From an uncultured Paracoccaceae bacterium (lineage in GTDB: Bacteria > Pseudomonadota > Alphaproteobacteria > Rhodobacterales > Rhodobacteraceae), in contig CANNFU010000013.1 of the NCBI GenBank assembly GCA_947503965.1, positions 29,970-93,969 on the forward strand: 64,000 bases of DNA, in the 5' to 3' direction. Position 1 is the first letter of the stretch, and the number at the start of each line of letters is the position of its first letter. Under the pieces are notes generated by a model that ran no database searches, was not told the DNA's origin, and saw only the letters and a list, made by a program, of their open reading frames with translations. This document shows positions 24,892 to 34,052 of this stretch, piece by piece. The position numbers and the translations under genes were made by a program.

Positions 24892-26898
24892 TCAAGCGGG
24901 TCTCGTTATCTGCGGTGGTGTCGCACGCATCAGCGCCAGCAACACAATCGCGCACAAGGCCACCCCGACGCCGATGACCGCAGCCACCGTGGCATTTGAA
25001 AAATATACCATTAGTACCGCCACCAGAACCGGCCCGACAAAGCTGCCGATCCGTTCGCATGTCCGCAACAGCCCCAGTGCGGATGTCATCGGGACCTCCG
25101 GTATGCTTTCGGCAACCTCCATCACCGAGACAATCAACGGTGCCTTCAAAAACGCATGTGTCACGCCCAATCCGACAACAACAGCCATCACATAGATGAC
25201 GTCCGGATTTGCCAACAACGCTAACAACACGACCCCCGATGTCAGCGAAGCAAAGGCAGCGACTTTCAGATTGCGCCCGATACGGTCGGCAAATCCAGCG
25301 GCGATGGGTGATATCGGGATGATGACAAGCGCATAAATCATCATGATCCGCCCAATCTCGGACTGGCTGGCATTAAGGCTGGCCAGATAGACGGGTACAA
25401 ACAGGTACAAAACACCTGTCAGCACGATCTTGGTCGGGATTGCACAAAGAAGAAGCAACGACAAAAACTGATGGTTGCGCAACAATGGCAAAACCGATCC
25501 TTGGGGTGATCCCGCAGTCTTTGGCGCATATTCAGGTGCCTTATCAAGCATCACGTAGCCCAAGCCCCCGGCAACCGCCGCCAACACGGCGGCAATCACA
25601 AAGACAGGTTCATAGCCCAGCCAATCAGCCATGATCGCACCAATTGCCGTGCCGCACAGCGTGGCCGTCATCAAGACACCGACAAACACGGCCATGCCGC
25701 GCGCGCGGTTGCCGGCAACGGTGACCTTGGCGATGTAGCTTTGACAGCTGATCGTGATTATGGCGTATCCGATGGCGGTAACAGCGCGGCCCAGCAAGAC
25801 ATCATTGCCCGAGGTGGCGAGGGCGCAGATCGCATAGCCCGCAATCGCCGGGACAAGACCAGCCATGAAAAGCGTGCGGTTGCCGTAGCGATCCACCAGC
25901 GTTCCGGCGAAGGGGGTCAGCACCGCAATCACCAGCATGAACGCCGAAATCGGCAGGCCCATCATGATATCAACCGAAAACAGGTCGGTGGGTTGATGCA
26001 ATTCAGCCACGAAAAGCGGCAGGAAGGATTTCTGCAGTTCCTCGGCAAAACAGAACACGAAAAGCGGGATGCGCGCGTCAATGATACTGGCGGTGGCGCC
26101 ACCGCTGGTCTGCTGCAAGTGGCGCGCCTTGATGAATTCAGGAACATCGGGTTTATGCAGATATGTCGCCGCCTGCTTGCCCAGCGCCGCGTTAGCGCGG
26201 TTAATTGCACTGATCAACCGCGCGACAACTGCAGCACCTGCCCCGTGCTTATATTGCCCGAAATGGCCTGCGGCACGCGCCGACAACGCACGGCGGGCCA
26301 GACGCAGTGGCCCCAGCAAGGTGCGCCCGGTCAAAAGGGCGATCAGCTCTATCGCGACCAGCAGTGTGACGATCAGGATAATCAGCGTATCGAAAAAGAC
26401 ATCCCGCATTTGATCAGTCAGGTGGCCACGGTCCAGCGTGATCCTGACCGTGCCAAGAGGCGCGTCATTCCAGATAATGGGCTGTTGAATAGTGCCCGCA
26501 TCAGGGTCTTCACCAAGGCCAGGTACCAAATCACCCAGAATGGTTTTCAAGCTGCCCGGACCCCCTGCCGCAAGGCTCACCTCAGGTAGTGTGCGCAGGA
26601 TATCGACCGTTGCAATCTCGGGCAGGTCAGATGCGGTCTGGGTCGCCAAGGCATCCAGACCGCGCAGTTGATCAAAGGGAATGCCCAGATCAAGGGCCGC
26701 ATTAATATCGCGCCGGATCACATCGCCCGCAGCACTTGCCTTGGCCATCAGTTGCGGCCGCAGCCCTTCTCCGAACACGGAGAGGGTGATCAGAAGGCTC
26801 GCCAATGCTGCAAAACTGATCGCCATGCCAACGATCAGACCAACCCGACGCGTCAGTCCGCTTTCCACCGAAAGGTTTATGTCGGAGGTCGCATTCAT
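24892..26898 (-). CDS. MFS transporter with N-terminal membrane sensor module (A)
   Basis: 668-residue two-part protein. Residues 1-240 resemble a receptor input module: membrane segment 20-42, periplasmic domain 43-168 with LGIPFDQLRGLD at 71-82, membrane segment about 169-190, then a HAMP-like amphipathic stretch to about 240. From DARIPLF (284-290) onward it is a 12-segment major facilitator transporter, with an MFS loop motif (GTLVDRYGNRT). Its ATG overlaps the stop of the binding-protein gene (ATGA). It is last in the leftward operon. Plain MFS proteins are near 400 residues. Substrate and signal are unknown. Confidence 0.85.
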   Translation of the reverse strand: MNATSDINLSVESGLTRRVGLIVGMAISFAALASLLITLSVFGEGLRPQLMAKASAAGDVIRRDINAALDLGIPFDQLRGLDALATQTASDLPEIATVDILRTLPEVSLAAGGPGSLKTILGDLVPGLGEDPDAGTIQQPIIWNDAPLGTVRITLDRGHLTDQMRDVFFDTLIILIVTLLVAIELIALLTGRTLLGPLRLARRALSARAAGHFGQYKHGAGAAVVARLISAINRANAALGKQAATYLHKPDVPEFIKARHLQQTSGGATASIIDARIPLFVFCFAEELQKSFLPLFVAELHQPTDLFSVDIMMGLPISAFMLVIAVLTPFAGTLVDRYGNRTLFMAGLVPAIAGYAICALATSGNDVLLGRAVTAIGYAIITISCQSYIAKVTVAGNRARGMAVFVGVLMTATLCGTAIGAIMADWLGYEPVFVIAAVLAAVAGGLGYVMLDKAPEYAPKTAGSPQGSVLPLLRNHQFLSLLLLCAIPTKIVLTGVLYLFVPVYLASLNASQSEIGRIMMIYALVIIPISPIAAGFADRIGRNLKVAAFASLTSGVVLLALLANPDVIYVMAVVVGLGVTHAFLKAPLIVSVMEVAESIPEVPMTSALGLLRTCERIGSFVGPVLVAVLMVYFSNATVAAVIGVGVALCAIVLLALMRATPPQITRPA

Positions 26899-27899
26899 TC
26901 GACTATTTCAGCAATGCCGATAAGCTGGATTGGGGGGTAAAGCGCCAGTTCACGCGCAACACGCATGTTGATGATAACCGAATACCGGTTCAGCGTCGCA
27001 ATCGGCAGATCACCCGGCGAGACGTCATCAAACAGGATGGCCTGCGCCCTGGTCGCGGCCAGTTTGCCGACATTGACATAGCTGTTGGCCACCGACATCA
27101 GCGCGTCGGCATCCGACACCATCTGTTCGTAAGCAGAAAAAACCGGCAGGCCCTGATCCAGCGCCGCCGCCGTAAACGCCTCTGCATGTTCCAGATTGAA
27201 GGAACTGGAACCGACATAAATCGCCTCTGCACCCAAGGCGGCCAGCTCTGCGATCTTGGCGGGGATTTCGGCGGGGTCTGCCGCACCATCCGGCCCAAGC
27301 GTGTAGGTCTCCGAGATCAGCTCAAACCCAAGCGCGTCGGCAAGCGGGGCGATGGCCTCGATGTTGTAAAGGGAATTTGCCTCGCTCTGATCATTGAGAA
27401 CGCCGATGGCACTGGGCGTGAAATATTCAAACAATGTCCGTAGCTGTGCCTCTTCCGGCACTCTGTTGCGGACACCGGTTACCATAGGCCGACCGCTTGC
27501 CTCATAGTTTTCGATCAGGCCGGATCGTACCGGATCAGCGACAATCATGAACAGCACCGGGATGTCACCCAGTGGCGTTGCGGCACCGTCATCCAGTGTT
27601 CCGATCAACGCGGTTGATACCGATGTACCCCAGGTAACGACCAAATCGGGGCGTTCCGCGCGCAAACGCGTGACAAGTCCGGGAAGACGTGACCGGTCCC
27701 TTGCGATATCGGTGACTGTTATCTCAACCGGCAGATTGCGGTCTATGAAAAAGTCGCGAAACCCGGTGCACGCCTCTTCGCAGCCGCGGAATGTCACCAT
27801 ATGGATCTGTGCCGGATCATCCTGCGTGAAATCCGCGTGCAAGGGTGTAGCGACTGTTAATGTCAATAGACCAACAAAGGCGAAGATACGGTCAAGCAT
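26895..27899 (-). CDS. Periplasmic binding protein, TrpX/ABC_sub_bind type, without ABC partners
   Basis: 334-residue exported protein; the signal peptide MLDRIFAFVGLLTLTVATPL ends near HADF. The fold is that of the TrpX-like ABC_sub_bind family (DIARDRSRLPGLVTRLRAERPDLVVTWG, IPVLFMIVADPV, AEAIYVGSSSFNL). The ATG at 27899 sits inside the end of the upstream MFS gene (8-base overlap) and the stop overlaps the next MFS gene, so all three are coupled. Its usual partners, a permease and an ATPase, are absent. It may deliver a ligand to the sensor modules or to the MFS proteins; that is inference. Confidence 0.83.
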   Translation of the reverse strand: MLDRIFAFVGLLTLTVATPLHADFTQDDPAQIHMVTFRGCEEACTGFRDFFIDRNLPVEITVTDIARDRSRLPGLVTRLRAERPDLVVTWGTSVSTALIGTLDDGAATPLGDIPVLFMIVADPVRSGLIENYEASGRPMVTGVRNRVPEEAQLRTLFEYFTPSAIGVLNDQSEANSLYNIEAIAPLADALGFELISETYTLGPDGAADPAEIPAKIAELAALGAEAIYVGSSSFNLEHAEAFTAAALDQGLPVFSAYEQMVSDADALMSVANSYVNVGKLAATRAQAILFDDVSPGDLPIATLNRYSVIINMRVARELALYPPIQLIGIAEIVE

Positions 27900-29961
27900 T
27901 GGACAATTCCTGTGCGAAAAAGTTTGAGAAGGACAAAAGGGCAAGGCCGGTCACGCTGAGCGCGACCAAGGTGCCGATCACCAGCGGGGCGGTCTGCATC
28001 CCGAAAAACATCACAATGATCCCAGCCAAAAGCGGGCCCACAAAGCCCCCGATCTGAAAGGTCAGGCCTTTCTGGAATTCGACCTCGGGCAAGGTAAAGT
28101 CATCTTTGCCCGCGGCGGTAAGCACCCGACTGCGAAAGGCGCGGGTCAACCCGGCGCAAACACCTACAATCAAGACGGTGATGATCCAGGATTGGGCATC
28201 AAACTGCGTGCCCAGCGCAATCAGCACCAGCCCCAGAATGGCCATCGTGATGCAGGCCGGGATGACGAACCCCTTTTCTTCTGACAGAATACCCGCCCAA
28301 ATCGCATATCCTGCGATCATCAGAAGGGCGTAAGCCGTCAAGACATGGCTGATCAGTGATTGCGACAACCCCATATCAGACAAGGCAAGCGGCACCAGAA
28401 AGAAGATGAATCCCCGATCCAACAGCGAAAGCGGAATAGCAAACAGCAGCACCGACAGCCCGACACGAGGGTTGCTGAATATCGCGCGAACAGGCGCAAG
28501 GCGTTCGGCAATGGTCGCGGATGTCCCCACATTATGGTGACCGATACTGCGATCCATAAAGATTAGCGCCACAGACATTGCAATCAGCGAGACAACCGCC
28601 GCAATCACAAAGACCATACCCGGTCCGGCCCAGTCGGCCAGAACCGCGCCAATCGCCAGACCGGACACGCCCGAGGTCAGGAACGCCTTGCTGAACCCGT
28701 CTTCGTCATGCCGGTCCGCCGCGTGATGCGGCACAAAGAGAGAGTAATCAACACAGGCCACCCGCAACAGCCCAAGCCCTGCGCCCGAAACCGCCCGCGA
28801 CACCGTCAATGTGGCAATATCCGGGGCAAGGCTGGCACCGACCAGACCCACAATGGACAAAAGCAATCCCCCAATAGCATTCTGCCGAAGCGGCACGCGA
28901 TCCCACCACAGCCGCGACACCGCCATCATGGCGACAAGGGCTGCGGTGAATATTGCGATAGGGGCCACCGTGGCCATCGTATCCGGAACCCATGGTGCCA
29001 GTGTGTTGGGTAGGCTGCGGGCATAAAGCGGCATCCACGCGGTCAGCAGACCCTCGGCGAACAGCGCGATAAACAGCGGCATCCGCGCATCAAAGATCGC
29101 AATCTCGGTCACCCGGCGCTGTGTGGGCAGGGTTCTGTCCATGAACTGACCCAACGCGGGATCACCGTCCTGGCGGAACAGATCGGCGGCGCGCGTCCGC
29201 AAGTCTGCATTGCGAGCCTGCAATGCGGCCAGAAACCCCCAGGCCCGTCCAATCCGTAATCTGATCCCTGATTGAATGAACTGTCCCTGCCCCATCTTGA
29301 TCAGATAACGCTGGATGGCTTGCATAGGTGTGATCAGGCTTTGAACCACCGGCACCATCACCACCTCGAGCGCGAAAAGAATGGCGGCCATGACGATGAT
29401 CAGCGTATCGAGCAATGCATCCAGCATGCGGTTGCGCAGATAGGTCATGTCCAGTTCAGCGCTGATGCGTACAACCGGCTCTCCGTAGGCGCGCACGTCT
29501 GTGCCGACAACCTCGGCGATGCCTTCACCATTCGCGGTTGTCAGGTTTCCAATGGCAGTCACAAACTGTGACACCAGGCTGGTACGTACCGACTGGTCGG
29601 CGGGGTCGGGCAGCATTTGCGCAATGATCAGACGTTCGCGATGAAACCGGTCACGCTCTGTCAGGATGTGAACATTGATGGCTTTGATCTCGGGATTTTC
29701 GGCAGCAAGTTCGGCACCATATTCGGGCAAGCCGCGCAGCTTTTCGATAGGGACGCCCGCATAGATCGCAAACTCGACATCCCGACGCATGGTTTCGACA
29801 ACGCCTGCGGTACGATCAATCATCAATTGTGGCAGCGCACTGCCCAGTTGCAGTAGCGCAACCGCCGATGCCAGCAGCCCGCAGCACATCAGGATGATCA
29901 TCACAATCACCTTCAGGCGAAAAGATAACTGTCGTCGAAAATTGCGCCACCCCTGATCCAT
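27892..29961 (-). CDS. MFS transporter with N-terminal membrane sensor module (B)
   Basis: 689-residue paralogue of module A. Membrane segment 17-40, periplasmic domain with AGVPIEKLRGLP at 68-79, second membrane segment about 183-210, HAMP-like region, then an MFS domain from DARMPLF (301-307) to the C-terminus. The junction motif FDARMPLFIALFAEGL matches IDARIPLFVFCFAEEL in the other copy. It starts 3 bases after the stand-alone sensor gene's stop. The divergence between copies suggests an old duplication. Substrate unknown. Confidence 0.85.
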   Translation of the reverse strand: MDQGWRNFRRQLSFRLKVIVMIILMCCGLLASAVALLQLGSALPQLMIDRTAGVVETMRRDVEFAIYAGVPIEKLRGLPEYGAELAAENPEIKAINVHILTERDRFHRERLIIAQMLPDPADQSVRTSLVSQFVTAIGNLTTANGEGIAEVVGTDVRAYGEPVVRISAELDMTYLRNRMLDALLDTLIIVMAAILFALEVVMVPVVQSLITPMQAIQRYLIKMGQGQFIQSGIRLRIGRAWGFLAALQARNADLRTRAADLFRQDGDPALGQFMDRTLPTQRRVTEIAIFDARMPLFIALFAEGLLTAWMPLYARSLPNTLAPWVPDTMATVAPIAIFTAALVAMMAVSRLWWDRVPLRQNAIGGLLLSIVGLVGASLAPDIATLTVSRAVSGAGLGLLRVACVDYSLFVPHHAADRHDEDGFSKAFLTSGVSGLAIGAVLADWAGPGMVFVIAAVVSLIAMSVALIFMDRSIGHHNVGTSATIAERLAPVRAIFSNPRVGLSVLLFAIPLSLLDRGFIFFLVPLALSDMGLSQSLISHVLTAYALLMIAGYAIWAGILSEEKGFVIPACITMAILGLVLIALGTQFDAQSWIITVLIVGVCAGLTRAFRSRVLTAAGKDDFTLPEVEFQKGLTFQIGGFVGPLLAGIIVMFFGMQTAPLVIGTLVALSVTGLALLSFSNFFAQELSNA

Positions 29962-29964
29962 GGT

Positions 29965-30750
29965 TTACCGAGCCGCAGTCTCGGGTGCCGGATCGTAGAT
30001 CAGCGCGTCAAGCTCTGCATTTGCCACGACGTAAGCACGGTTTCCCTGAATGATCAGTTGCTGCATCTGGGCAGGAACGTCATCGTCGTCCGGATCTGGC
30101 CCCAGTTCGAGATCGTTCAGGTTGGCCGTATCAAACACGGCCATCATCCGACCTACCTGATTGAAGCCCAGCAGGACCACCGGGACAACGGCGATAGCGA
30201 TCACACCAAACACGATCAGGAAACCGCGCAGGGTTTCACGATGCGCGCGCAACACCTCGGGTTGATAATTTCCCCTATGGGTGCTGATCACGACCGCCCC
30301 GATCGTAGCACCGGTGGAGTCCACAATCATCCGGGCCGAGTGAAGCGCATCACCAATTTCGATATGCGCCGTTGCTGCATCCTGAATGGTGATCCGCCGC
30401 ATCAAGCGGTTCAAATCCGCTGACGGAAGTGGATCAAGTGCGGTCGATGTGATCTCATCCCCGGCAACCGACAGGATACGAATGGTATCGATCAACGGCT
30501 CGCGCCGCATCTCGCGATCAATGATACTGTCAAGGTTGCGGATTTCATCAAGACCCAGCCCGACCTGCTCAGCCCGGCGGGCGACCGTCTCGATCGTTGA
30601 TCCGGCGATTTGCAGGCGGGCGGATGTGGTTTCGATCACAAGGCTCTGGTATTTGAGGTAATTCAGGCCCAGTTGCAGCCCAAGCAGGCAGGCCACAACG
30701 AACCATATCGAAAGCAAGACGTTGATATGAAAGCGATAAAGCTTAAGCAT
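29965..30750 (-). CDS. Stand-alone membrane sensor-like protein
   Basis: 261-residue protein with the same plan as the N-terminal modules of the two MFS genes: membrane segment about 12-33, periplasmic domain carrying LGLDEIRNLD (65-74), and a second membrane segment about 176-196. A short cytoplasmic tail of some 65 residues follows, acidic in part (a DPDDDD stretch). It has no kinase, cyclase or methyl-acceptor output. It is first in the operon and may be a regulatory subunit of the MFS proteins; that is inference. Confidence 0.75.
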   Translation of the reverse strand: MLKLYRFHINVLLSIWFVVACLLGLQLGLNYLKYQSLVIETTSARLQIAGSTIETVARRAEQVGLGLDEIRNLDSIIDREMRREPLIDTIRILSVAGDEITSTALDPLPSADLNRLMRRITIQDAATAHIEIGDALHSARMIVDSTGATIGAVVISTHRGNYQPEVLRAHRETLRGFLIVFGVIAIAVVPVVLLGFNQVGRMMAVFDTANLNDLELGPDPDDDDVPAQMQQLIIQGNRAYVVANAELDALIYDPAPETAAR

Positions 30751-31125
30751 ATCGATAAGCGTCCATTACAAGTTCGGTGCGAAGGCACAGGGGGACAGTA
30801 TTTGTCTTCATCTTGTTCAATCCGTCTGAAGTAACGGGTCACGCGACCATGAAAATTGCTCTTGTGTGGTTTACGCAGAGGGGGGCCGCATTATTCGCGC
30901 CATTTCGCAAATTTTTTGCATAAGTCACAGAAACGCGCGCGCCGGCCTTCGGGATCGCGTTTGCATCAGGAAGAAAGAGCCCGGGAGTTCCCGATTTCGC
31001 GTCAGTTAGGGCGGGACAACAGCTCACACGCAATCAGCGTTTGAGAAGTGCCTCGATCTCGCTCGTAATTATGGGTGACAATGGCGCGACCCGTGCGTCG
31101 AATGTATTGATGACCACGCCTTTTA
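30751..31125 (-). other. 375-base region between the sensor operon and tRNA-Thr
   Basis: No gene recognised. It should contain the promoter of the leftward operon. A small dyad GCAAA-TTT-TTTGC lies at 30907-30919 and could be a regulator site. The start of the sensor gene has a local palindrome (GCTTAAGC) and only a weak ribosome site. Confidence 0.4.
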
Positions 31126-31201
31126 TGGTGCCCCCACACGGACTCGAACCGCGGACCTACTGATTACAAATCAGTTGCTCTACCAGCTGAGCTATAGGGG
31201 C
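31126..31201 (-). tRNA. tRNA-Thr (UGU anticodon)
   Basis: 76-base leftward tRNA including encoded CCA. The acceptor stem GCCCCTA pairs with TGGGGGC, the D-arm is GCTCAGCTGGTAGAGC, the anticodon arm CTGATTTGTAATCAG carries TGT, and the T-arm is CGGTTCGAGTCCG. Confidence 0.97.
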
Positions 31202-31440
31202 ACTGCGTGTTGACACGCCGCTGACTCGTCAGCTTGGCGGCGTATAACAGGGGAAAAGTCGTCAGTGCAATCCTGTTTGTGCGGGCGGAAGGAAAAAACC
31301 GCGCGTCATGGTTCAACCTAGGACAACGCGATGCGGAGCCATAACCACCTGATCTGAAGTACGCAGCGCAAATCCGGTTTCGCTGATCCTCAAACCCTCT
31401 ATGCTGACGCAACTTTAATGGCGAAAGGCACGCAGGGATC

Positions 31441-32322
31441 ATGCAGGTCGCATTCCACATCGGCGCAAACTGCACTGACGAAGATCGCCTGCTGAAATCC
31501 ATCTTCAAAAACGCCGATATTTTACTACAGGACGGCGTCGCTGTGCCAGGCCCCAGCCGCTATCGGCGGTTGTTACGCGAGACGATCCAAGGCTTGGGTG
31601 ACGACCCACCTGCCCCCGATACGCGCGATATCCTGCTCGACGCCATCATAGAGAACGACAATATCAGACGGGTCGTGCTGACAAATGACAACTTTATCTG
31701 CATCCCAAGGCGGATCTTTGATCACGGGGCATTTTATCCGCAGGCGGAACTGAAAGTCAGGGCGCTGCACCGGCTTTTCCCGCGAGATGATATTGAGCTT
31801 TTCCTCAGCATCCGAAATCCGGTGACATTCCTGCAAGAGACGTTTGAGCGTGCCGAGGCCCCCGATCTGGACACCTATCTTGGGTTCATGCGACCCGAAG
31901 AGATGCGCTGGTCAGACGTTGTTCGCAGGATCAAAGCGGGGGCGCCGGATACACCGCTGACAGTCTGGTGTCATGAAGACAGCCCGCTTTTGTGGGAACA
32001 GTTGATCCGTCGCCAGTCGGGTGCCAGCCCCGAGATGGCCATAAGAGGTGGGTTGGACCCGCTTTCAGGCCTGATCGACCAGACAGGATTGTCCGAACTG
32101 CAACAGGCTTTGACCGCCCAACAGCCCCCTGATGATGCGACGCGTCACGATATGATCGCCGCGATATGGGAGGCGCATGCCATCGACGACGCCGCCGAAT
32201 ACGAGATAGATTTGATCGATTTCGCACCTGATCGGATCGACCACCTGACAGATCTTTATGATCGTGACGTCGAAGTCATCGACGCGATGGAAGGGGTCAC
32301 ACTATTGCTGCCATTCCGCTAG
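31441..32322 (+). CDS. Conserved-looking hypothetical protein, possibly sulfotransferase-like
   Basis: 293-residue soluble protein I do not recognise with certainty. The beginning (VAFHIGANCTDEDRLLKSIFKN) followed by a middle segment (FPRDDIELFLSIRNPVTFLQETFE) recalls the fold and R-N-P motif of sulfotransferase-like proteins, but a clear PAPS-binding P-loop is missing. It stands alone between tRNA-Thr and gapR, converging on gapR with a 2-base gap. Confidence 0.6.
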   Translation: MQVAFHIGANCTDEDRLLKSIFKNADILLQDGVAVPGPSRYRRLLRETIQGLGDDPPAPDTRDILLDAIIENDNIRRVVLTNDNFICIPRRIFDHGAFYPQAELKVRALHRLFPRDDIELFLSIRNPVTFLQETFERAEAPDLDTYLGFMRPEEMRWSDVVRRIKAGAPDTPLTVWCHEDSPLLWEQLIRRQSGASPEMAIRGGLDPLSGLIDQTGLSELQQALTAQQPPDDATRHDMIAAIWEAHAIDDAAEYEIDLIDFAPDRIDHLTDLYDRDVEVIDAMEGVTLLLPFR

Positions 32323-32324
32323 GA

Positions 32325-32582
32325 CTACATGCCCAGCGCGGCCTTATACATGTCCAGAACGGCTTCTTCCTCGGCCAGATCGTTGGCATCGCGCTTGCGC
32401 AGCGCCACCACCTTGCGCAGCACTTTGGTATCGTAGCCGCGCCCTTTTGCCTCGGCCATCACCTCTTTTTGCGCGTCAGCAATGTCTTTCTTTTCCGCCT
32501 CCAGTCGCTCAATCCGCTCAACAAATTGGCGCAACTCCTGGGCTGCCACGGTTGTTGTAGAATCGGTGACGGAATCGTTCAT
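32325..32582 (-). CDS. gapR: GapR nucleoid-associated protein (DUF2312)
   Basis: 85-residue coiled-coil protein of the DUF2312 family: [41 protein letters not shown] and [13 protein letters not shown] are diagnostic. In Caulobacter, GapR encircles overtwisted AT-rich DNA and helps topoisomerases ahead of forks. Length and order are normal. Confidence 0.94.
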   Translation of the reverse strand: MNDSVTDSTTTVAAQELRQFVERIERLEAEKKDIADAQKEVMAEAKGRGYDTKVLRKVVALRKRDANDLAEEEAVLDMYKAALGM

Positions 32583-32693
32583 GAAAGCTCTCCTTTTGGG
32601 CGTGCCCCTCCCTAGCGGCAGACCTACATCGCTGCAAGCCTTGCGGTTCGAAACAGCGCAGGTTAGGCCAACGCCAAACGCAGGAGAACACGC

Positions 32694-32909
32694 ATGGAAA
32701 TCGTGGTGTGGATCGGGGCAGCCCTGTCTTGTTTGGGCCTGATCGGTATTGTGTACAGTATCGTCGCGGTCGCGCGCGCCAAAAGGGCCAATCTGCCTGA
32801 TGAAGAGTTGCGCGCGCGCGTTTCGGCCATTCTGCCGCTGAACCTGATTGCGCTTTTCGTTTCGATGATTGGTCTGATGGCAGTCATCATCGGGGTGATG
32901 CTGGGTTAA
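32694..32909 (+). CDS. Small two-helix membrane protein
   Basis: 71-residue protein with predicted membrane helices at about 5-26 and 48-70, separated by a charged loop ([18 protein letters not shown]). A good ribosome site (CAGGAGAA) precedes the ATG. Its end overlaps the convergent phosphotransferase gene by 4 bases. No function recognised. Confidence 0.75.
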   Translation: MEIVVWIGAALSCLGLIGIVYSIVAVARAKRANLPDEELRARVSAILPLNLIALFVSMIGLMAVIIGVMLG

Positions 32910-33955
32910 TCCCCTGCCCCTTCATGCATAACGATTGTTGCCATCGCGGCAAGTGCCGGTACTGCCGCCCCGTATTTGCGCGCCATCTGCGGGTTGGATG
33001 CATTGCCGGCCGCGGCGCGGGCTGCAACACCAGCCAAGATCGCGGCAAGGCGGAAAAACGCAAAAACCAGATAAAAGGGCCAGTCATTAATCGTGTCCAG
33101 CCCACGTCTGCGCGCGTAGTCGGCAACGTAGTCGGCCTCGCTCGGCAGGCCATATTGTGCCCGGTCGATCCCGGCCAAACCGCGCATGTCCCCCTGGTTC
33201 GGCAACCGCCACTGCATGCATTGATAGGCAAGGTCCGCCATCGGGTGACCCAATGTCGACAATTCCCAATCCAGAACGCCGACAATCGCTGGCGCGTCGG
33301 GTGCAAAGATCATGTTATCGAGACGCCAATCACCATGCACCAGCGACACAGCCCCATCATCGGGCGGCATATTTTCACCTAACCAATCCATGATCGCGAC
33401 CATCGCATCTGCGGGTTCATCGACTGATGACAGATACTGCCTGCTCCACCGGTCCAGTTGCCGCGCAAAATAATTGCCGGGCTTACCGAAATCAGACAGG
33501 CCGACGGCATCGACATCGACGTCATGCAACGCCGCAAGGGCTGCATTCATCGCGTCATAAATTCCCGTCCGCTCTGCATTCTCCAGTTCAGGCAAGGCCG
33601 GGTCCCAAAAAATGCGGCCAGGCAGGTAGCGCATGACGAAAAACGCACGCCGACTTGGGGATGTTTCGGGTGCGGCCAGATGCAGGACCTGTGGCACCGG
33701 CACATCTGTATCGGCCAGCGCCTGCATCACGCGAAATTCGCGATCGACTGCATGGGCAGATGGCAACAGCTTGCCGGGGGGTTTGCTGCGCAGCACATAT
33801 GTGCCGCTTGCCGCTTCCAGCCTGTATGTTGGGTTTGACTGGCCAGTCCCGAACTTGGTGACCTCGCCCAGCGCTTCAAATTCCGAAATGGCGTCCGTCA
33901 GATATGCATCCAGATCTGCGTGGCTGACCCCAATTCCTGTCGCGGCTTCATTCAT
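32906..33955 (-). CDS. Phosphotransferase (APH-family), acyl-CoA dehydrogenase-associated
   Basis: 349-residue aminoglycoside-phosphotransferase-fold kinase. The catalytic loop [12 protein letters not shown] (HxDxxxxN) and the metal motif [12 protein letters not shown] are clear; the N-lobe has [11 protein letters not shown]. The ATG at 33955 is the first in-frame ATG; a TTG 21 codons upstream is less likely. It is divergent from an acyl-CoA dehydrogenase gene. In the ACAD10/11 pathway a kinase of this type phosphorylates 4-hydroxyacyl-CoA, which the dehydrogenase-like partner then processes. Confidence 0.88.
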   Translation of the reverse strand: MNEAATGIGVSHADLDAYLTDAISEFEALGEVTKFGTGQSNPTYRLEAASGTYVLRSKPPGKLLPSAHAVDREFRVMQALADTDVPVPQVLHLAAPETSPSRRAFFVMRYLPGRIFWDPALPELENAERTGIYDAMNAALAALHDVDVDAVGLSDFGKPGNYFARQLDRWSRQYLSSVDEPADAMVAIMDWLGENMPPDDGAVSLVHGDWRLDNMIFAPDAPAIVGVLDWELSTLGHPMADLAYQCMQWRLPNQGDMRGLAGIDRAQYGLPSEADYVADYARRRGLDTINDWPFYLVFAFFRLAAILAGVAARAAAGNASNPQMARKYGAAVPALAAMATIVMHEGAGD

Positions 33956-34052
33956 ATGCGCATTAAGGTTGAACCGATCTGTCTGTGCAACCCATTGATT
34001 GACATCACCCGGACCCAATGCGCCAATGCGACCAACCGACGGGAGGGATCAA

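Noticed and set aside
24578..25195. 205-residue rightward frame downstream of Anbu
   Set aside because: Its second half is antisense to the MFS gene, its composition is not protein-like and no family motif is visible.
24892..29961. Sensor-MFS fusions as frameshift or assembly artefacts
   Set aside because: Two divergent copies show the same domain order and the same junction motif, so the fusion is real and old.
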